Below are positions 18,040-27,004 of a stretch of 64,000 nt of DNA, one piece after another. Source of the stretch: Gallionella straubiae (GTDB lineage: Bacteria > Pseudomonadota > Gammaproteobacteria > Burkholderiales > Gallionellaceae); the NCBI RefSeq assembly GCF_051257895.1, contig NZ_CP194331.1, forward strand, positions 2,418,001-2,482,000. Direction: 5' to 3'. The notes below the pieces were generated by a model. The model saw only the letters and a list, made by a program, of their open reading frames with translations. It ran no database searches and was not told the DNA's origin. The position numbers were made by a program, and so were the translations under genes. How positions within the stretch are numbered: the first letter of the stretch is position 1; every line of letters begins with the position of its first letter.

Positions 18040-18957
18040 TTACGGTTGTTCCTGCAACCAGTCACGCGGCACAAGAAATTTCTCGTACAACTCCGCTTCC
18101 GGCGCGCCCGGCTCGGGATGCCAGTCGTAGCGCCATTTCACCAGCGGCGGCATGGACATCAGGATGGACTCGGTGCGGCCATCCGATTGCAGGCCGAAGA
18201 TGGTACCGCGGTCGATCACCAGGTTGAATTCGACATAGCGGCCGCGCCGGTAGAGCTGGAAATTGCGCTCGCGTTCGCCGTAGGGCGTGTCCTTGCGGCG
18301 CTCCAGGATTGGCACATAGGCGGACAGAAAGTGGTCGCCGACACTTTGCTGGATCGCGAAGGCGGTGGCGAAATCCGGTTCGCTCAGGTCGTCGAAGAAG
18401 ATGCCGCCGACGCCGCGCGGTTCGTTGCGGTGCTTGAGGAAAAAGTATTCGTCGCACCATTTCTTGAAGCGCGGATAGAGATCGTCGCCGAACGGCGCGA
18501 GCGAGTTCCGGCAGGCCCGGTGGAAATGCACCGCGTCTTCCTCGAAGCCGTAATGCGGCGTCAGGTCCATGCTGCCGCCGAACCAGAACACCGGCGCTTC
18601 GCCGTCCTTCATCGCGACGAACATGCGCACGTTGGCATGGGCGGTGGGCGCATAGGGATTGCGCGGATGCAGCACCAGCGACACGCCCAGCGCTTCCCAG
18701 CGGCGGCCCGCCAGTTCCGGGCGGTGCGCGGTCGCGGCAGGTGGCATCCTGTCGCCCGTCACATGCGAGAACGCCACGCCGCCGCGCTCCAGCACATTGC
18801 CTTCCTCGAGGATGCAAGTGATGCCGCCGCCACCTTCCGGCCTGCTCCAGCTATCGCGGCGGAATGGTTTGCCGTCCACCTGCTCGAGGCGCGCGACGAT
18901 CAGGTCTTGCAGCTCGAGCAGGTACTCCTTGACGGCTGCGGAATCGAAATCGCCCAT
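18040..18957 (-). CDS. hemF: Oxygen-dependent coproporphyrinogen-III oxidase (HemF)
   Basis: HemF converts coproporphyrinogen III to protoporphyrinogen IX in aerobic haem synthesis. The 305-residue sequence carries the family blocks FRRDSWSRPEGGGGITCILE, FWFGGSMDLTPHYGFEEDAV, WCDEYFFLKHRNEPRGVGG and YRRGRYVEFNLVIDRGTIFG. It is full length. It is the last gene of a minus-strand run that begins with dusB, and follows tsaC by 12 bases. Confidence 0.97.
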   Translation of the reverse strand: MGDFDSAAVKEYLLELQDLIVARLEQVDGKPFRRDSWSRPEGGGGITCILEEGNVLERGGVAFSHVTGDRMPPAATAHRPELAGRRWEALGVSLVLHPRNPYAPTAHANVRMFVAMKDGEAPVFWFGGSMDLTPHYGFEEDAVHFHRACRNSLAPFGDDLYPRFKKWCDEYFFLKHRNEPRGVGGIFFDDLSEPDFATAFAIQQSVGDHFLSAYVPILERRKDTPYGERERNFQLYRRGRYVEFNLVIDRGTIFGLQSDGRTESILMSMPPLVKWRYDWHPEPGAPEAELYEKFLVPRDWLQEQP

Positions 18958-18969
18958 GATTGTCTCCGT

Positions 18970-19527
18970 TCAGTTGCGAATGGTTTGGCCGCCCGCCCAG
19001 GCGCGGATCGTGGAAGGTTTCTTGCGCTTGCCCACGCGCCCCGGCAACACCCACACCTTGCTCCCGAACAGGCACTGGCATTGTGCGTAAGTCCTGGCAG
19101 GGCGCTGCCCGCTGCGGTTGGCGCTGGTGGAGACCAGTGCGCTGTCCGCGCCCAAGCAGAGTTGCATGGCGAAAGGATGCGCGGTGAGGCGCACCGCCAG
19201 GGTCTCGTGATTGCCGCGCAGCCAGCGCGGGCAGGAGGGCTTTGCCGGCATCAGGTAAGTGATCGCCTGTGCGCCATTGTTCTTCAGTCTCGCCTGTTCG
19301 TCGGGTGTGAGTGGTTGCAGGTAGCGCGCCACTTGCCGGTAGTGTGCCGCGATCAGGATCAACCCCTTGCGCTGCGGGCGCTGCTTGAGGCTGAGCAGGC
19401 GCAGCACGGCGGCACGGTTGTCCGGGTCGCAGCCCAGCCCGTAGCAGGATTCGGTGGGGTAGGCGATCAGGCCGCCGCGCCTGAGGTGTGCGGCGAGGCT
19501 GCGAGGCGAGGCGCTGTGGCGGAGCAA
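18970..19527 (-). CDS. tsaC: L-threonylcarbamoyladenylate synthase (TsaC / YrdC)
   Basis: TsaC makes threonylcarbamoyl-AMP, the donor for t6A modification of tRNAs that read ANN codons. The 185-residue YrdC domain shows LRRGGLIAYPTESCYGLGCD, LSLKQRPQRKGLILIA and the SALVSTSANRSGQ block. Its length suits the short TsaC form without a Sua5 domain. The start directly abuts the purD stop. The partner enzyme TsaD is also in this window. Confidence 0.95.
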   Translation of the reverse strand: MLRHSASPRSLAAHLRRGGLIAYPTESCYGLGCDPDNRAAVLRLLSLKQRPQRKGLILIAAHYRQVARYLQPLTPDEQARLKNNGAQAITYLMPAKPSCPRWLRGNHETLAVRLTAHPFAMQLCLGADSALVSTSANRSGQRPARTYAQCQCLFGSKVWVLPGRVGKRKKPSTIRAWAGGQTIRN

Positions 19528-20802
19528 TTACTTCCTGCTGGCAATCGCGCGCCAGCCGATGTCGCGGCGCATCTGGCAGCCGTTAAAATGGATGCCGTCG
19601 GCGATCTCGTAGGCGCGTTGCTGAGCGTGCTTCACCATGTCGCCCAGTGCGACGACGCACAGCACGCGCCCGCCGCTGGTGACCACCTTGCCGTCCTGCA
19701 TCGTGGTGCCGGCGTGGAATACATGCGCGTCCTCGAGTTTTTTGGGCAGGCGCTCGATGACGTCGCCCTTGCGCGGCGTGTCGGGATAGTTCGCCGCGGC
19801 CATGACCACGCCCAGCGCGGTGCGCTTGTCCCATTCGGCTTCGACCTTGTCCAGCGTGCCGTTGGTCGCATGTTCGACGATTGCCGCGAAATCGCTCTTC
19901 AGGCGCAGCATGATGGGCTGGGTCTCGGGGTCGCCCATGCGGCAGTTAAATTCCAGCACCTTGATGCCGCCATCCGGTGCGATCATCAACCCGGCATACA
20001 GGAAGCCGGTGTAGGTGATGCCTTCCTTTTCCATGCCGTGCACCACGGGCATGATGACTTCGCGCAGCACTTTCGCGTGGATGGTCGGTGTGACGACCGG
20101 TGCGGGCGAATAGGCGCCCATGCCGCCGGTGTTGGGGCCTTGGTCTCCGCCCAGCAGGCGCTTGTGGTCTTGGCTGGTCGCCATCGGCAGCACATGTTTG
20201 CCGTCCACCATGACGATGAAACTGGCTTCCTCGCCTTCGAGGAATTCCTCGATCACCACGCGCGCGCCGGCGTCGCCGAGCCTGTTATCGGACAGCATCA
20301 TGTCGATGGCATCGAACGCCTCGTCCTTGCTCATCGCGACCACCACGCCCTTGCCCGCCGCGAGGCCGTCGGCCTTGATGACGATGGGAGCGCCGTGTCT
20401 CTCGACGTAGGCCTTCGCCTGAGCGATGTTGCTGAAGGTCTCGAAGAACGCGGTGGAGATGTTGTGGCGCGTCATGAAGCGCTTGGCGAAATCCTTGGAG
20501 GATTCGAGCTGCGCGGCGGCTTTGGTGGGGCCGAAAATCTTGAGGCCTTCGGCGCGGAACGCATCGACCACGCCCGCCGCCAGCGGCGCTTCCGGGCCGA
20601 CCACGGTGAGCTCGATGTTCTCGCGCTTCACGAATTCGATCAGGTCGGGGATGGAAGTGATCGCGACGTTCTCCACGCCGTCCTCGAGTGCGGTGCCGGC
20701 ATTGCCCGGCGCGACATACACCTTCTGCACCTTGGCGCCCTGCGCCAGACGCCAGGCCAGTGCGTGCTCGCGTCCGCCGGAACCGATGACCAGAATTTTC
20801 AT
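19528..20802 (-). CDS. purD: Phosphoribosylamine-glycine ligase (PurD)
   Basis: PurD catalyses the ATP-dependent second step of purine synthesis, making GAR. The sequence starts MKILVIGSGGREHALAWRLA with the ATP-grasp core IVIKADGLAAGKGVVVAMS and GMGAYSPAPVVT. At 424 residues it matches the family. The frame is open to 20853, but the ATG at 20802 is preceded by GAGGT and fits the family start. A 72-base palindromic repeat separates it from purH upstream. Confidence 0.97.
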   Translation of the reverse strand: MKILVIGSGGREHALAWRLAQGAKVQKVYVAPGNAGTALEDGVENVAITSIPDLIEFVKRENIELTVVGPEAPLAAGVVDAFRAEGLKIFGPTKAAAQLESSKDFAKRFMTRHNISTAFFETFSNIAQAKAYVERHGAPIVIKADGLAAGKGVVVAMSKDEAFDAIDMMLSDNRLGDAGARVVIEEFLEGEEASFIVMVDGKHVLPMATSQDHKRLLGGDQGPNTGGMGAYSPAPVVTPTIHAKVLREVIMPVVHGMEKEGITYTGFLYAGLMIAPDGGIKVLEFNCRMGDPETQPIMLRLKSDFAAIVEHATNGTLDKVEAEWDKRTALGVVMAAANYPDTPRKGDVIERLPKKLEDAHVFHAGTTMQDGKVVTSGGRVLCVVALGDMVKHAQQRAYEIADGIHFNGCQMRRDIGWRAIASRK

Positions 20803-20815
20803 AACTACCTCAAAT

Positions 20816-20887
20816 GTAGGGTGGATAAGGCCGAAGGCTGCATCCACCGTCATGCTGGTGGATGCGCGCTATGCGCTTATCCACTAC
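20816..20887. repeat. Palindromic intergenic repeat between purH and purD
   Basis: The outer arms GTAGGGTGGATAAG and CTTATCCACTAC are inverted, and an inner pair GCATCCACC / GGTGGATGC is also inverted around a short loop. The element fills almost the whole purH-purD gap. Repeats of this GGTGGAT type are widespread in proteobacterial genomes. No coding capacity is evident. Confidence 0.75.
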
Positions 20888-20894
20888 CGTTTGC

Positions 20895-22460
20895 TTAATG
20901 TCTGAAGTGACGGTAGCCGGTGAACACCATCGCCAGCCCATGCTCGTCCGCCGCAGCGATCACTTCCTCGTCGCGCATCGAGCCGCCCGGCTGGATCACG
21001 GCCTTCGCACCGGCCTGCGCCAGCACGTCGATGCCGTCGCGGAACGGGAAGAAGGCGTCGGACGAGACTACGGAATCCTTCAGGTTCAGGCCCGCGTTCT
21101 GCGCCTTGATCGAGGCGATGCGCGTGGAGTCCACGCGGCTCATCTGGCCCGCGCCGACGCCCAGCGTCTGGCCGCCCTTGCAGAACACGATCGCGTTGGA
21201 CTTTACGTATTTGGCGACGCGCCACGCAAACAGCAGGTCTTGCAGTTGCTCGGCGGTCGGCTGCGCCTTGGACACCACCTTGAGTTGCGAGGCCTGCACG
21301 TTGAGCGCGTCCGGCGACTGTACCAGCAGGCCGCCGCCGACGCGCTTTACATCCCACTGGTTGTGCGCGTTGGACAGCGGCGCGGTGAGCACGCGCACGT
21401 TCTGCTTTGCGGCAGTCACCTTGAGTGCGGCCTCGGAAGCGGAGGGCGCGATAATGAGTTCGACGAACTGGTTGGCGGTGATCTGCGCGGCGCTCGCCTC
21501 ATCCAGCTCGCGGTTGAAGGCGATAATGCCGCCGAACGCGGAGGTGGTGTCGGTGGCGTAGGCCAGCTTGTAGGCATTCAGCGGGGTGTCGGCAATTGCC
21601 ACGCCGCAGGGGTTGGCGTGCTTGACGATCACGCAGGCGGGCTGGTCGAAGGTCTTGACCAGTTCCCACGCCGCGTCGGCGTCACCGATGTTGTTGTAGG
21701 ACAGTTCCTTGCCCTGCAGCTGGGTGTAGCCCGCGATGCCGCCCGCCACCGGAATCAGGTCGCGGTAAAACGCCGCGCTCTGGTGCGGGTTCTCGCCGTA
21801 GCGCATGTCCTGCACCTTGGCGAAGTTGAAGTTGATCTGCGCGGGGAACTCGCTCCTCGCGCCGTCGCTGTCGATCGCGGTGAGGTAGTTGCTGATCATG
21901 CTGTCGTAGGCGGCGGTGTGCGAGAACGCTTTCTTCATCAGGTCGAAGCGCGTCGCATCGGAAACCGCGCCGCTGTTGGTGCGCATCTCTTCCAGTACAT
22001 CGGCGTAGTCAGCGGGGTCGGTGACAATCGCGACATGCGCATGGTTCTTCGCCGCCGCGCGCACCATGGTCGGGCCGCCGATGTCGATGTTCTCGATCGC
22101 GTCTTCCAGCGTACAACCGGGCTTGGCGACGGTTGCCGCGAACGGGTAGAGGTTCACCACGACCAGATCGATGGTCGGGATGCCGTGCTTTGCGAGCGTG
22201 GCGACATGTTCCGGCAGGTCGCGGCGCGCGAGGATGCCTGCATGGACTTTCGGCTGCAGCGTCTTCACGCGCCCGTCCAGCATCTCGGGGAAGCCGGTGT
22301 AGTCCGCGACTTCGGTGCAGGGCACGCCGTTGTCGGCGAGCAGCCTGGCCGTGCCGCCGGTCGAGAGGATGGTTACGCCGAGCTGGTTCAAGCCTTGCGC
22401 GAATTCGAGGATGCCGGATTTGTCCGACACGCTGATGAGTGCCTGTTTGATTGCTGCCAT
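20895..22460 (-). CDS. purH: Bifunctional AICAR transformylase / IMP cyclohydrolase (PurH)
   Basis: PurH carries out the last two steps of IMP synthesis. The N-terminal MGS-like cyclohydrolase domain starts AAIKQALISVSDKSGILEFA with TILSTGGTARLL and RVKTLQPKVHAGIL. The transformylase domain includes DMRYGENPHQSAAFYRD and the AIVFCKGGQTLGVGAGQMSR block, ending FFPFRDGIDVLAQAGAKAVI. At 521 residues it is complete. It lies between fis and purD on the same strand. Confidence 0.98.
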   Translation of the reverse strand: MAAIKQALISVSDKSGILEFAQGLNQLGVTILSTGGTARLLADNGVPCTEVADYTGFPEMLDGRVKTLQPKVHAGILARRDLPEHVATLAKHGIPTIDLVVVNLYPFAATVAKPGCTLEDAIENIDIGGPTMVRAAAKNHAHVAIVTDPADYADVLEEMRTNSGAVSDATRFDLMKKAFSHTAAYDSMISNYLTAIDSDGARSEFPAQINFNFAKVQDMRYGENPHQSAAFYRDLIPVAGGIAGYTQLQGKELSYNNIGDADAAWELVKTFDQPACVIVKHANPCGVAIADTPLNAYKLAYATDTTSAFGGIIAFNRELDEASAAQITANQFVELIIAPSASEAALKVTAAKQNVRVLTAPLSNAHNQWDVKRVGGGLLVQSPDALNVQASQLKVVSKAQPTAEQLQDLLFAWRVAKYVKSNAIVFCKGGQTLGVGAGQMSRVDSTRIASIKAQNAGLNLKDSVVSSDAFFPFRDGIDVLAQAGAKAVIQPGGSMRDEEVIAAADEHGLAMVFTGYRHFRH

Positions 22461-22500
22461 GATGGTTCCAGTTTAAAAAAGAATTCGGGGTGGGGCGCCG

Positions 22501-22752
22501 CTACGCGATGCCGTGCTGCAGCATCTTCTTGCGCAAGGTGTTGCGGTTGATGCCCAGCATCTCCGCCGCGCGCGACTGGTTGCCGCCGACATGTTCCAGC
22601 ACCATTTCCAGCAGCGGCCTCTCGACACAGTCCATCACCATGCCGTATATGCCGCAGCACGGGTCTTCGCCGTCGAGGTCCTTGAAGTATTCCTTGAGCG
22701 TCTTGCGCACGTGGCGCGCCATGTCATTTTCGTTTATTACACAATCGTTCAT
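22501..22752 (-). CDS. fis: DNA-binding protein Fis
   Basis: Fis is a nucleoid protein that bends DNA and activates rRNA and other growth-related promoters. The 83-residue product ends in the diagnostic helix-turn-helix VGGNQSRAAEMLGINRNTLR followed by KKM. The start overlaps the dusB stop as ATGA. The dusB-fis pair is a conserved operon in proteobacteria. Confidence 0.96.
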   Translation of the reverse strand: MNDCVINENDMARHVRKTLKEYFKDLDGEDPCCGIYGMVMDCVERPLLEMVLEHVGGNQSRAAEMLGINRNTLRKKMLQHGIA

Positions 22753-23756
22753 GCCGCTAACTCCTCAACGTAATGCAGCTGCGTTCCGCGCTGCGCCTGT
22801 TGTGCAAAAAATTCGTCCACTGCCGCCAGCTGTTCGGCAGGGCTTTCCAGTTGATTCATCCGGTGACGGAACTGCGCCGAACCGGCCAGTCCCTTCGTGT
22901 ACCAGGAGATATGCTTGCGTGCCACGCGCAGTCCGGTGTGTTCGCCGTAAAGGCCGTACAGGTCCTGCATGTGTTCATGCAGCACGCGGTGGATTTCGCT
23001 GATCTGCGGCGCGGGCAGATGGGTGCCGGTTTTCAGGAAATAGTCGATCTCGCGGAACAGCCAGGGGCGGCCTTGCGCTGCGCGGCCGATCATCACGGCA
23101 TCCGCGCCGGTGTATTTCAGCACATGCCTGGCCTTTTCCGGGGTGGTGATGTCGCCGTTGGCGATGATGGGGATGTTCACGCCGGCCTTCACCGCCGCGA
23201 TGGTGTCGTACTCGGCCTCGCCGGTATAGGCGCAGGCGCGGGTGCGGCCATGGATGGCCAGCGCCTGGATGCCGCTGTTTTCGGCAAGCCTGGCGATGTT
23301 CACCGCGTTGCGGTTTTGCCTGTCCCAGCCGGTGCGGATCTTCAGTGTGACCGGCACCGCCACCGCGCCGACCACCGCTTCGAGTATCTCGGCGACCAGC
23401 GGCTCGTTCTGCAGCAGCGCGGAGCCGGCCATCACGTTGCAAATTTTTTTGGCCGGGCAACCCATGTTGATGTCGATGATCTGCGCACCGCGATCCACGT
23501 TGTACTTCGCGGCCTGCGCGAGCATTTTGGCGTCCGCACCGACGATCTGCACCGAGATCGGGCCGGGCTCGCCTTCATGGTTTGCGCGCCGTTTGGTCTT
23601 CTCCGAGCCGTACAGCAGCGAATTGGACGCCACCATCTCGCTCACCGCCATGCCCGCGCCCATGCGCTTGCACAGCATGCGGAAAGGGCGATCGGTCACC
23701 CCGGCCATAGGGGCGACGATGAGATTGTTTTTGAGATGGTAAGGACCTATGCGCAT
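22749..23756 (-). CDS. dusB: tRNA-dihydrouridine synthase B (DusB)
   Basis: DusB reduces uridine to dihydrouridine in tRNA D-loops, using FMN and NADPH. The TIM-barrel protein starts MRIGPYHLKNNLIVAPMAGV. The catalytic cysteine lies in DINMGCPAKKICNVMAGSAL, with the FMN/RNA-binding IHGRTRACAYTGEA and IIANGDITTPEKA. It is 335 residues long and leads a minus-strand run dusB-fis-purH-purD-tsaC-hemF. Confidence 0.96.
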   Translation of the reverse strand: MRIGPYHLKNNLIVAPMAGVTDRPFRMLCKRMGAGMAVSEMVASNSLLYGSEKTKRRANHEGEPGPISVQIVGADAKMLAQAAKYNVDRGAQIIDINMGCPAKKICNVMAGSALLQNEPLVAEILEAVVGAVAVPVTLKIRTGWDRQNRNAVNIARLAENSGIQALAIHGRTRACAYTGEAEYDTIAAVKAGVNIPIIANGDITTPEKARHVLKYTGADAVMIGRAAQGRPWLFREIDYFLKTGTHLPAPQISEIHRVLHEHMQDLYGLYGEHTGLRVARKHISWYTKGLAGSAQFRHRMNQLESPAEQLAAVDEFFAQQAQRGTQLHYVEELAA

Positions 23757-23955
23757 GATGGTTTTTCGCGAGGGATGCGATTATAAATGAAACTGGATGC
23801 CATGCTATGATTGCCGCCCTGAATTTTTGAAGTCGCGATGGCCGGCTTGACCGCCATGCCCGAATATCAGGGATTGCCGTCGGCATGAACGAAAACTCAG
23901 GAAAAGCAATCGGTTACTGATTACGACACGCCCACAACCAACCAAAGAGAACATC

Positions 23956-24678
23956 ATGAAAAAATTTCCCGCCTTGAGCCTGTGGAAGTGGCTTGTCCTG
24001 TTTATGTCTGCATGGCTGTCCTGCGCGCAAGCCGGGGAGGAGGAAATCCGCCAGTCGCTGCAAGGCAAGTTTCCCAACATCGGCAAGCTCGAGCATATCG
24101 TCAAAACACCCTATGCCGGACTCTATGAGGTGGTCATCAACGACCAGCTTCTCTATACCGATGCGCAGGGGCAATACCTGTTCGATGGCAGCGTGATCGA
24201 GGTGAATAGCCGCCGCGACATGACGGAAGAGCGCCGCCGCGTATTGTTTGCCATCGAATTCGACAAGCTGCCGTTCGATCTCGCGGTGAAGAAGGTCAAG
24301 GGCAACGGCAAGCGCAAGCTGGCCTATTTCAGCGACCCCAATTGCGGTTTCTGCAAACGCCTGGAAAAGGAGTTGAGCAAGGTCAACGATGTCACCCTGT
24401 ACCTGTTCCTGTACCCGATCTTCCAGGGCTCGGACGAGCTCGTGCGCAACGTGTACTGCGCCAAAAATCCGGTCAAGGCATGGGACGAATTGATGCTGGA
24501 CGGCAAGGTGCCGACCAACGCATCCTGCAAGACGCCCACCGACAAGGTGCTGGCGCTGGGCAAGAAGCTGCGCGTTAACGGTACGCCCAACCTGATTTTC
24601 GGCAACGGAATACAAATTCCCGGATACCTGCCTGCCGAGGAACTGGAAAAACGCCTGAATGAGGCCGGCAAGAAATAG
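23956..24678 (+). CDS. dsbC: Thiol:disulfide interchange protein DsbC
   Basis: DsbC is a periplasmic disulfide isomerase, kept reduced by DsbD. The 240-residue protein has a signal peptide (cleaved near SCAQA, residue 26), an N-terminal dimerisation domain and a thioredoxin fold with the active site DPNCGFCKRLEKE. The cis-proline loop reads RVNGTPNLIFGNG. Further cysteines at VYCAKNP and NASCKTP match the structural disulfide of the family. It is divergent from dusB across about 200 bases that I could not interpret further. Confidence 0.94.
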   Translation: MKKFPALSLWKWLVLFMSAWLSCAQAGEEEIRQSLQGKFPNIGKLEHIVKTPYAGLYEVVINDQLLYTDAQGQYLFDGSVIEVNSRRDMTEERRRVLFAIEFDKLPFDLAVKKVKGNGKRKLAYFSDPNCGFCKRLEKELSKVNDVTLYLFLYPIFQGSDELVRNVYCAKNPVKAWDELMLDGKVPTNASCKTPTDKVLALGKKLRVNGTPNLIFGNGIQIPGYLPAEELEKRLNEAGKK

Positions 24679-24687
24679 GAGAGCAGC

Positions 24688-25641
24688 GTGATATCTGCGG
24701 CCAATATTCCCAAAGAACTGCTTGCCCAGGCAGTCGACCAGTCGCACGATGGCGTCACGATCGCCGACGCGAAGCAGCAGGGTTTTCCTCTGATTTACGT
24801 CAACAAGGGGTTTGAGACGTTGACCGGCTACACCTCCGACGAGATTCTCGGCAGCAGTTATCGCATCCTGCAAGGCACCGATACCGGGCAACCCGGGCTC
24901 GACATCGTCCGCGCGGCTGTCGCCAAGGGGGAGGGCTGTCTGGTCACGCTGCGCAACTACCGCAAGGATGGCTCGATGTTCTGGAATGAACTCAGCATCT
25001 CCCCGGTGCGTGACGCCGACGGCACACTGGCGCATTACATCGGCATCCAGAAGGACGTGACTGCGCGCATCCTGCTCGAGCAGCACCTGCACCAGTCCAA
25101 TCTCGATTTGCAGACGCTCAACCAGCAGTTGAATACGCTGGCTTATACCGATCATCTGGTCGGCCTCAGCAACCGAAGGCATTTCGGCGAGCAGTTCACG
25201 AGCCTGCTTTCTGCCGCGCAGCGCACCCATAGCGAGCTGTCGGTGCTGATGATCGATTTCGATCATTTCAGGCAGTTCAACGAGCGTTACGGTCGGTCGG
25301 CGGGGGATGGGTGCCTGCGCATGGTGGGGGATTGCATCGCCAAGTCGTTTGCGCGCACTTCGGACTGCACGGCGCGCTACAGCGGAGACGAATTCGCTGT
25401 GGTTTCGCTGGCCGCAAATCTCGAAGACCTGCGGCGCCATGCGCAGAAGCTTTGCGAGCAGGTGCGCGCTCTCAATATCCCGAACAGCGACTCGTCATAC
25501 GGCGTCGTGACCATCAGCGTCGGCGGCATTCATCGCCTGCCCGAGCGCGGGGCCACCGAGGCTGAGCTTGTCGGGCTGGCCGACCAGGCGCTGCTTGCCG
25601 CCAAGCGCAGCGGCGGCAACCGCGCCAACATCATCACCTAG
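24688..25641 (+). CDS. LOV-like PAS sensor diguanylate cyclase
   Basis: The 317-residue protein has an N-terminal PAS domain (about 15-125) and a GGDEF domain (about 150-315). The PAS domain is LOV-like, with NYRKDG..FWN and HYIGIQKDVTAR. However, the segment that normally carries the photoactive cysteine reads GSSYRILQG (55-63), with Tyr58 in the Cys position. The cyclase motif is SGDEF (232-236), and an RxxD inhibitory site (223-226) precedes it with the normal five-residue spacing. It should make cyclic di-GMP. It begins 9 bases after dsbC. Confidence 0.9.
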   Translation: MISAANIPKELLAQAVDQSHDGVTIADAKQQGFPLIYVNKGFETLTGYTSDEILGSSYRILQGTDTGQPGLDIVRAAVAKGEGCLVTLRNYRKDGSMFWNELSISPVRDADGTLAHYIGIQKDVTARILLEQHLHQSNLDLQTLNQQLNTLAYTDHLVGLSNRRHFGEQFTSLLSAAQRTHSELSVLMIDFDHFRQFNERYGRSAGDGCLRMVGDCIAKSFARTSDCTARYSGDEFAVVSLAANLEDLRRHAQKLCEQVRALNIPNSDSSYGVVTISVGGIHRLPERGATEAELVGLADQALLAAKRSGGNRANIIT

Positions 25642-25728
25642 GGAAGCGCTGAAATAACCCCCGTTTGTGGTTAAGTAGTGACTTGGCACGGTGTCGTCGT
25701 GCTTAGTCAATACTTAGTTGCTCCACCA

Positions 25729-25810
25729 GAGCCTGTCGAACCATGAATGGGGAAGTGTTTGCAATCGACAGGATGTGGAATTCACCCTTCGACAGGCTCA
25801 GGGCGAACGG
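25729..25810. repeat. Inverted repeat of the GGCTCAGGGCGAACGG family
   Basis: The perfect 12-base arms GAGCCTGTCGAA (25729-25740) and TTCGACAGGCTC (25788-25799) flank a 47-base centre, and AGGGCGAACGG continues the right end. Eighteen bases at 25793-25810 are identical, in inverse orientation, to a segment inside cysS at 54452-54469. It lies in the gap between the cyclase gene and mltA. Confidence 0.8.
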
Positions 25811-25828
25811 ACTTATTCAGCGCCTCCC

Positions 25829-26992
25829 TTATTGGCTGAGCGCCGGCTCCGCACCCTTGGGGAACAGCACCCACATCTGCCCGCCCTGCTTCATGCGCCC
25901 CGCCTGAATGCCCGCCTGTTCGCCGAAGCCCCAGAAAAAGTCGGCGCGTACCGCGCCCTTGATTGCGCCGCCGGTATCCTGCGCCAGCACCAGGCGATTG
26001 AGCGGTTCGGCGGTGTTCGGGTGGGTGGTCGCGAGGAACACCGGCGCGCCGAGCGGGATGGTGCGCGGGTCCACCGCGATGCTGTATGCCTCGGTCAGTG
26101 GCACGCCCAGTGCGCCCAGCGGCGCGGCCAAACCGTTCGGCAGTTCGCGGAAGAACACATAGCTGGGATTTTGCGCGAGCAGCGCAGGCAGCTTTTCGGG
26201 GAAGCGGTTTGCCCAATCCTTGATGCCCTGCATCGAGGCTTCCTCGAGCTTGAGTTCGCCCGTCTCGACCAGCTTCCTGCCGATGGAAACATAGGGATAG
26301 CCGTTCTGTTCGGCGTAACCGACCTTCACCAGGCTGCCGTCCGGCAGTTCGATGCGCCCCGATCCCTGTATCTGCAGGAAGAACAGCTCCACCGCGTTGT
26401 CCACCCAGAACAGTTCACGGCCCTGCAGCGCGGCTTTTCCTGCCTCGATTTCGGAACGGTTGTAATAAGGCACGACGCGCTTGCCCTGCAGCCGCCCGCG
26501 CAGGCGCAAGTCCTTGAGCTGCGGGTAGGCCTCGCCCAGATCTATGGTCAGCAGGTCGTCCGGTGCGGCATACAGCGGGTAGCGGAAACGCTCGGTCCGG
26601 ACGCGGCTGCCGGCCAGCTTCGGCTCATAGTAGCCGGTAACTAGCCCCTGCGAAGAGCCGTCGGAATTGAATACCTGATAAGGCGTGAAGCCTTCCTCGA
26701 AGAAGGCACGCAAGGCGGCGTTGTCGGGCTGCGCCAATTCCTTGCTGCGCGTGCAAACCGCTTGCCAGTTTGGCTTGCCGTTCAGCGCACGGCAGCTCTG
26801 CAGGAAGGCTGCCCAAGCCGGCTGCAAGTCGGTGGTCTGCCAGTCCGGCAGCATCTCCCATTTGCTCACCGCAAACGGTGCGGCGGGAGATGCAATAGAT
26901 GGAATCGCCGCTTGAGGCGGTGCGACTGGCGGCTTGGGCACGGTGCAGGCGGTGAGGAAGATCAGCAGGAGTAGGGCGGCTTTGAATTGCAT
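25829..26992 (-). CDS. mltA: Membrane-bound lytic murein transglycosylase A (MltA)
   Basis: MltA is an outer-membrane lipoprotein that cleaves peptidoglycan glycan strands. The lipobox LTAC at residues 13-16 predicts lipidation. The family blocks are present: SQGLVTGYYEPKLAGSRVRT, VDNAVELFFLQIQGSGRIEL and the catalytic 3D domain LVLAQDTGGAIKGAVRADFF with FWGFGEQAG. It is 387 residues long. The apaG gene lies just upstream on the same strand. Confidence 0.95.
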   Translation of the reverse strand: MQFKAALLLLIFLTACTVPKPPVAPPQAAIPSIASPAAPFAVSKWEMLPDWQTTDLQPAWAAFLQSCRALNGKPNWQAVCTRSKELAQPDNAALRAFFEEGFTPYQVFNSDGSSQGLVTGYYEPKLAGSRVRTERFRYPLYAAPDDLLTIDLGEAYPQLKDLRLRGRLQGKRVVPYYNRSEIEAGKAALQGRELFWVDNAVELFFLQIQGSGRIELPDGSLVKVGYAEQNGYPYVSIGRKLVETGELKLEEASMQGIKDWANRFPEKLPALLAQNPSYVFFRELPNGLAAPLGALGVPLTEAYSIAVDPRTIPLGAPVFLATTHPNTAEPLNRLVLAQDTGGAIKGAVRADFFWGFGEQAGIQAGRMKQGGQMWVLFPKGAEPALSQ

Positions 26993-27004
26993 GGTGCGGA
27001 AAAT

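Noticed and set aside
18046..20898. 950-codon open frame on the plus strand across hemF, tsaC and purD
   Set aside because: It is antisense to three well-supported genes; its His/Arg/Ala-rich composition is the mirror of GC-rich codon use and it shows no family motifs.
20862..22550. 562-codon plus-strand frame opposite purH
   Set aside because: Antisense shadow of PurH with no motifs.
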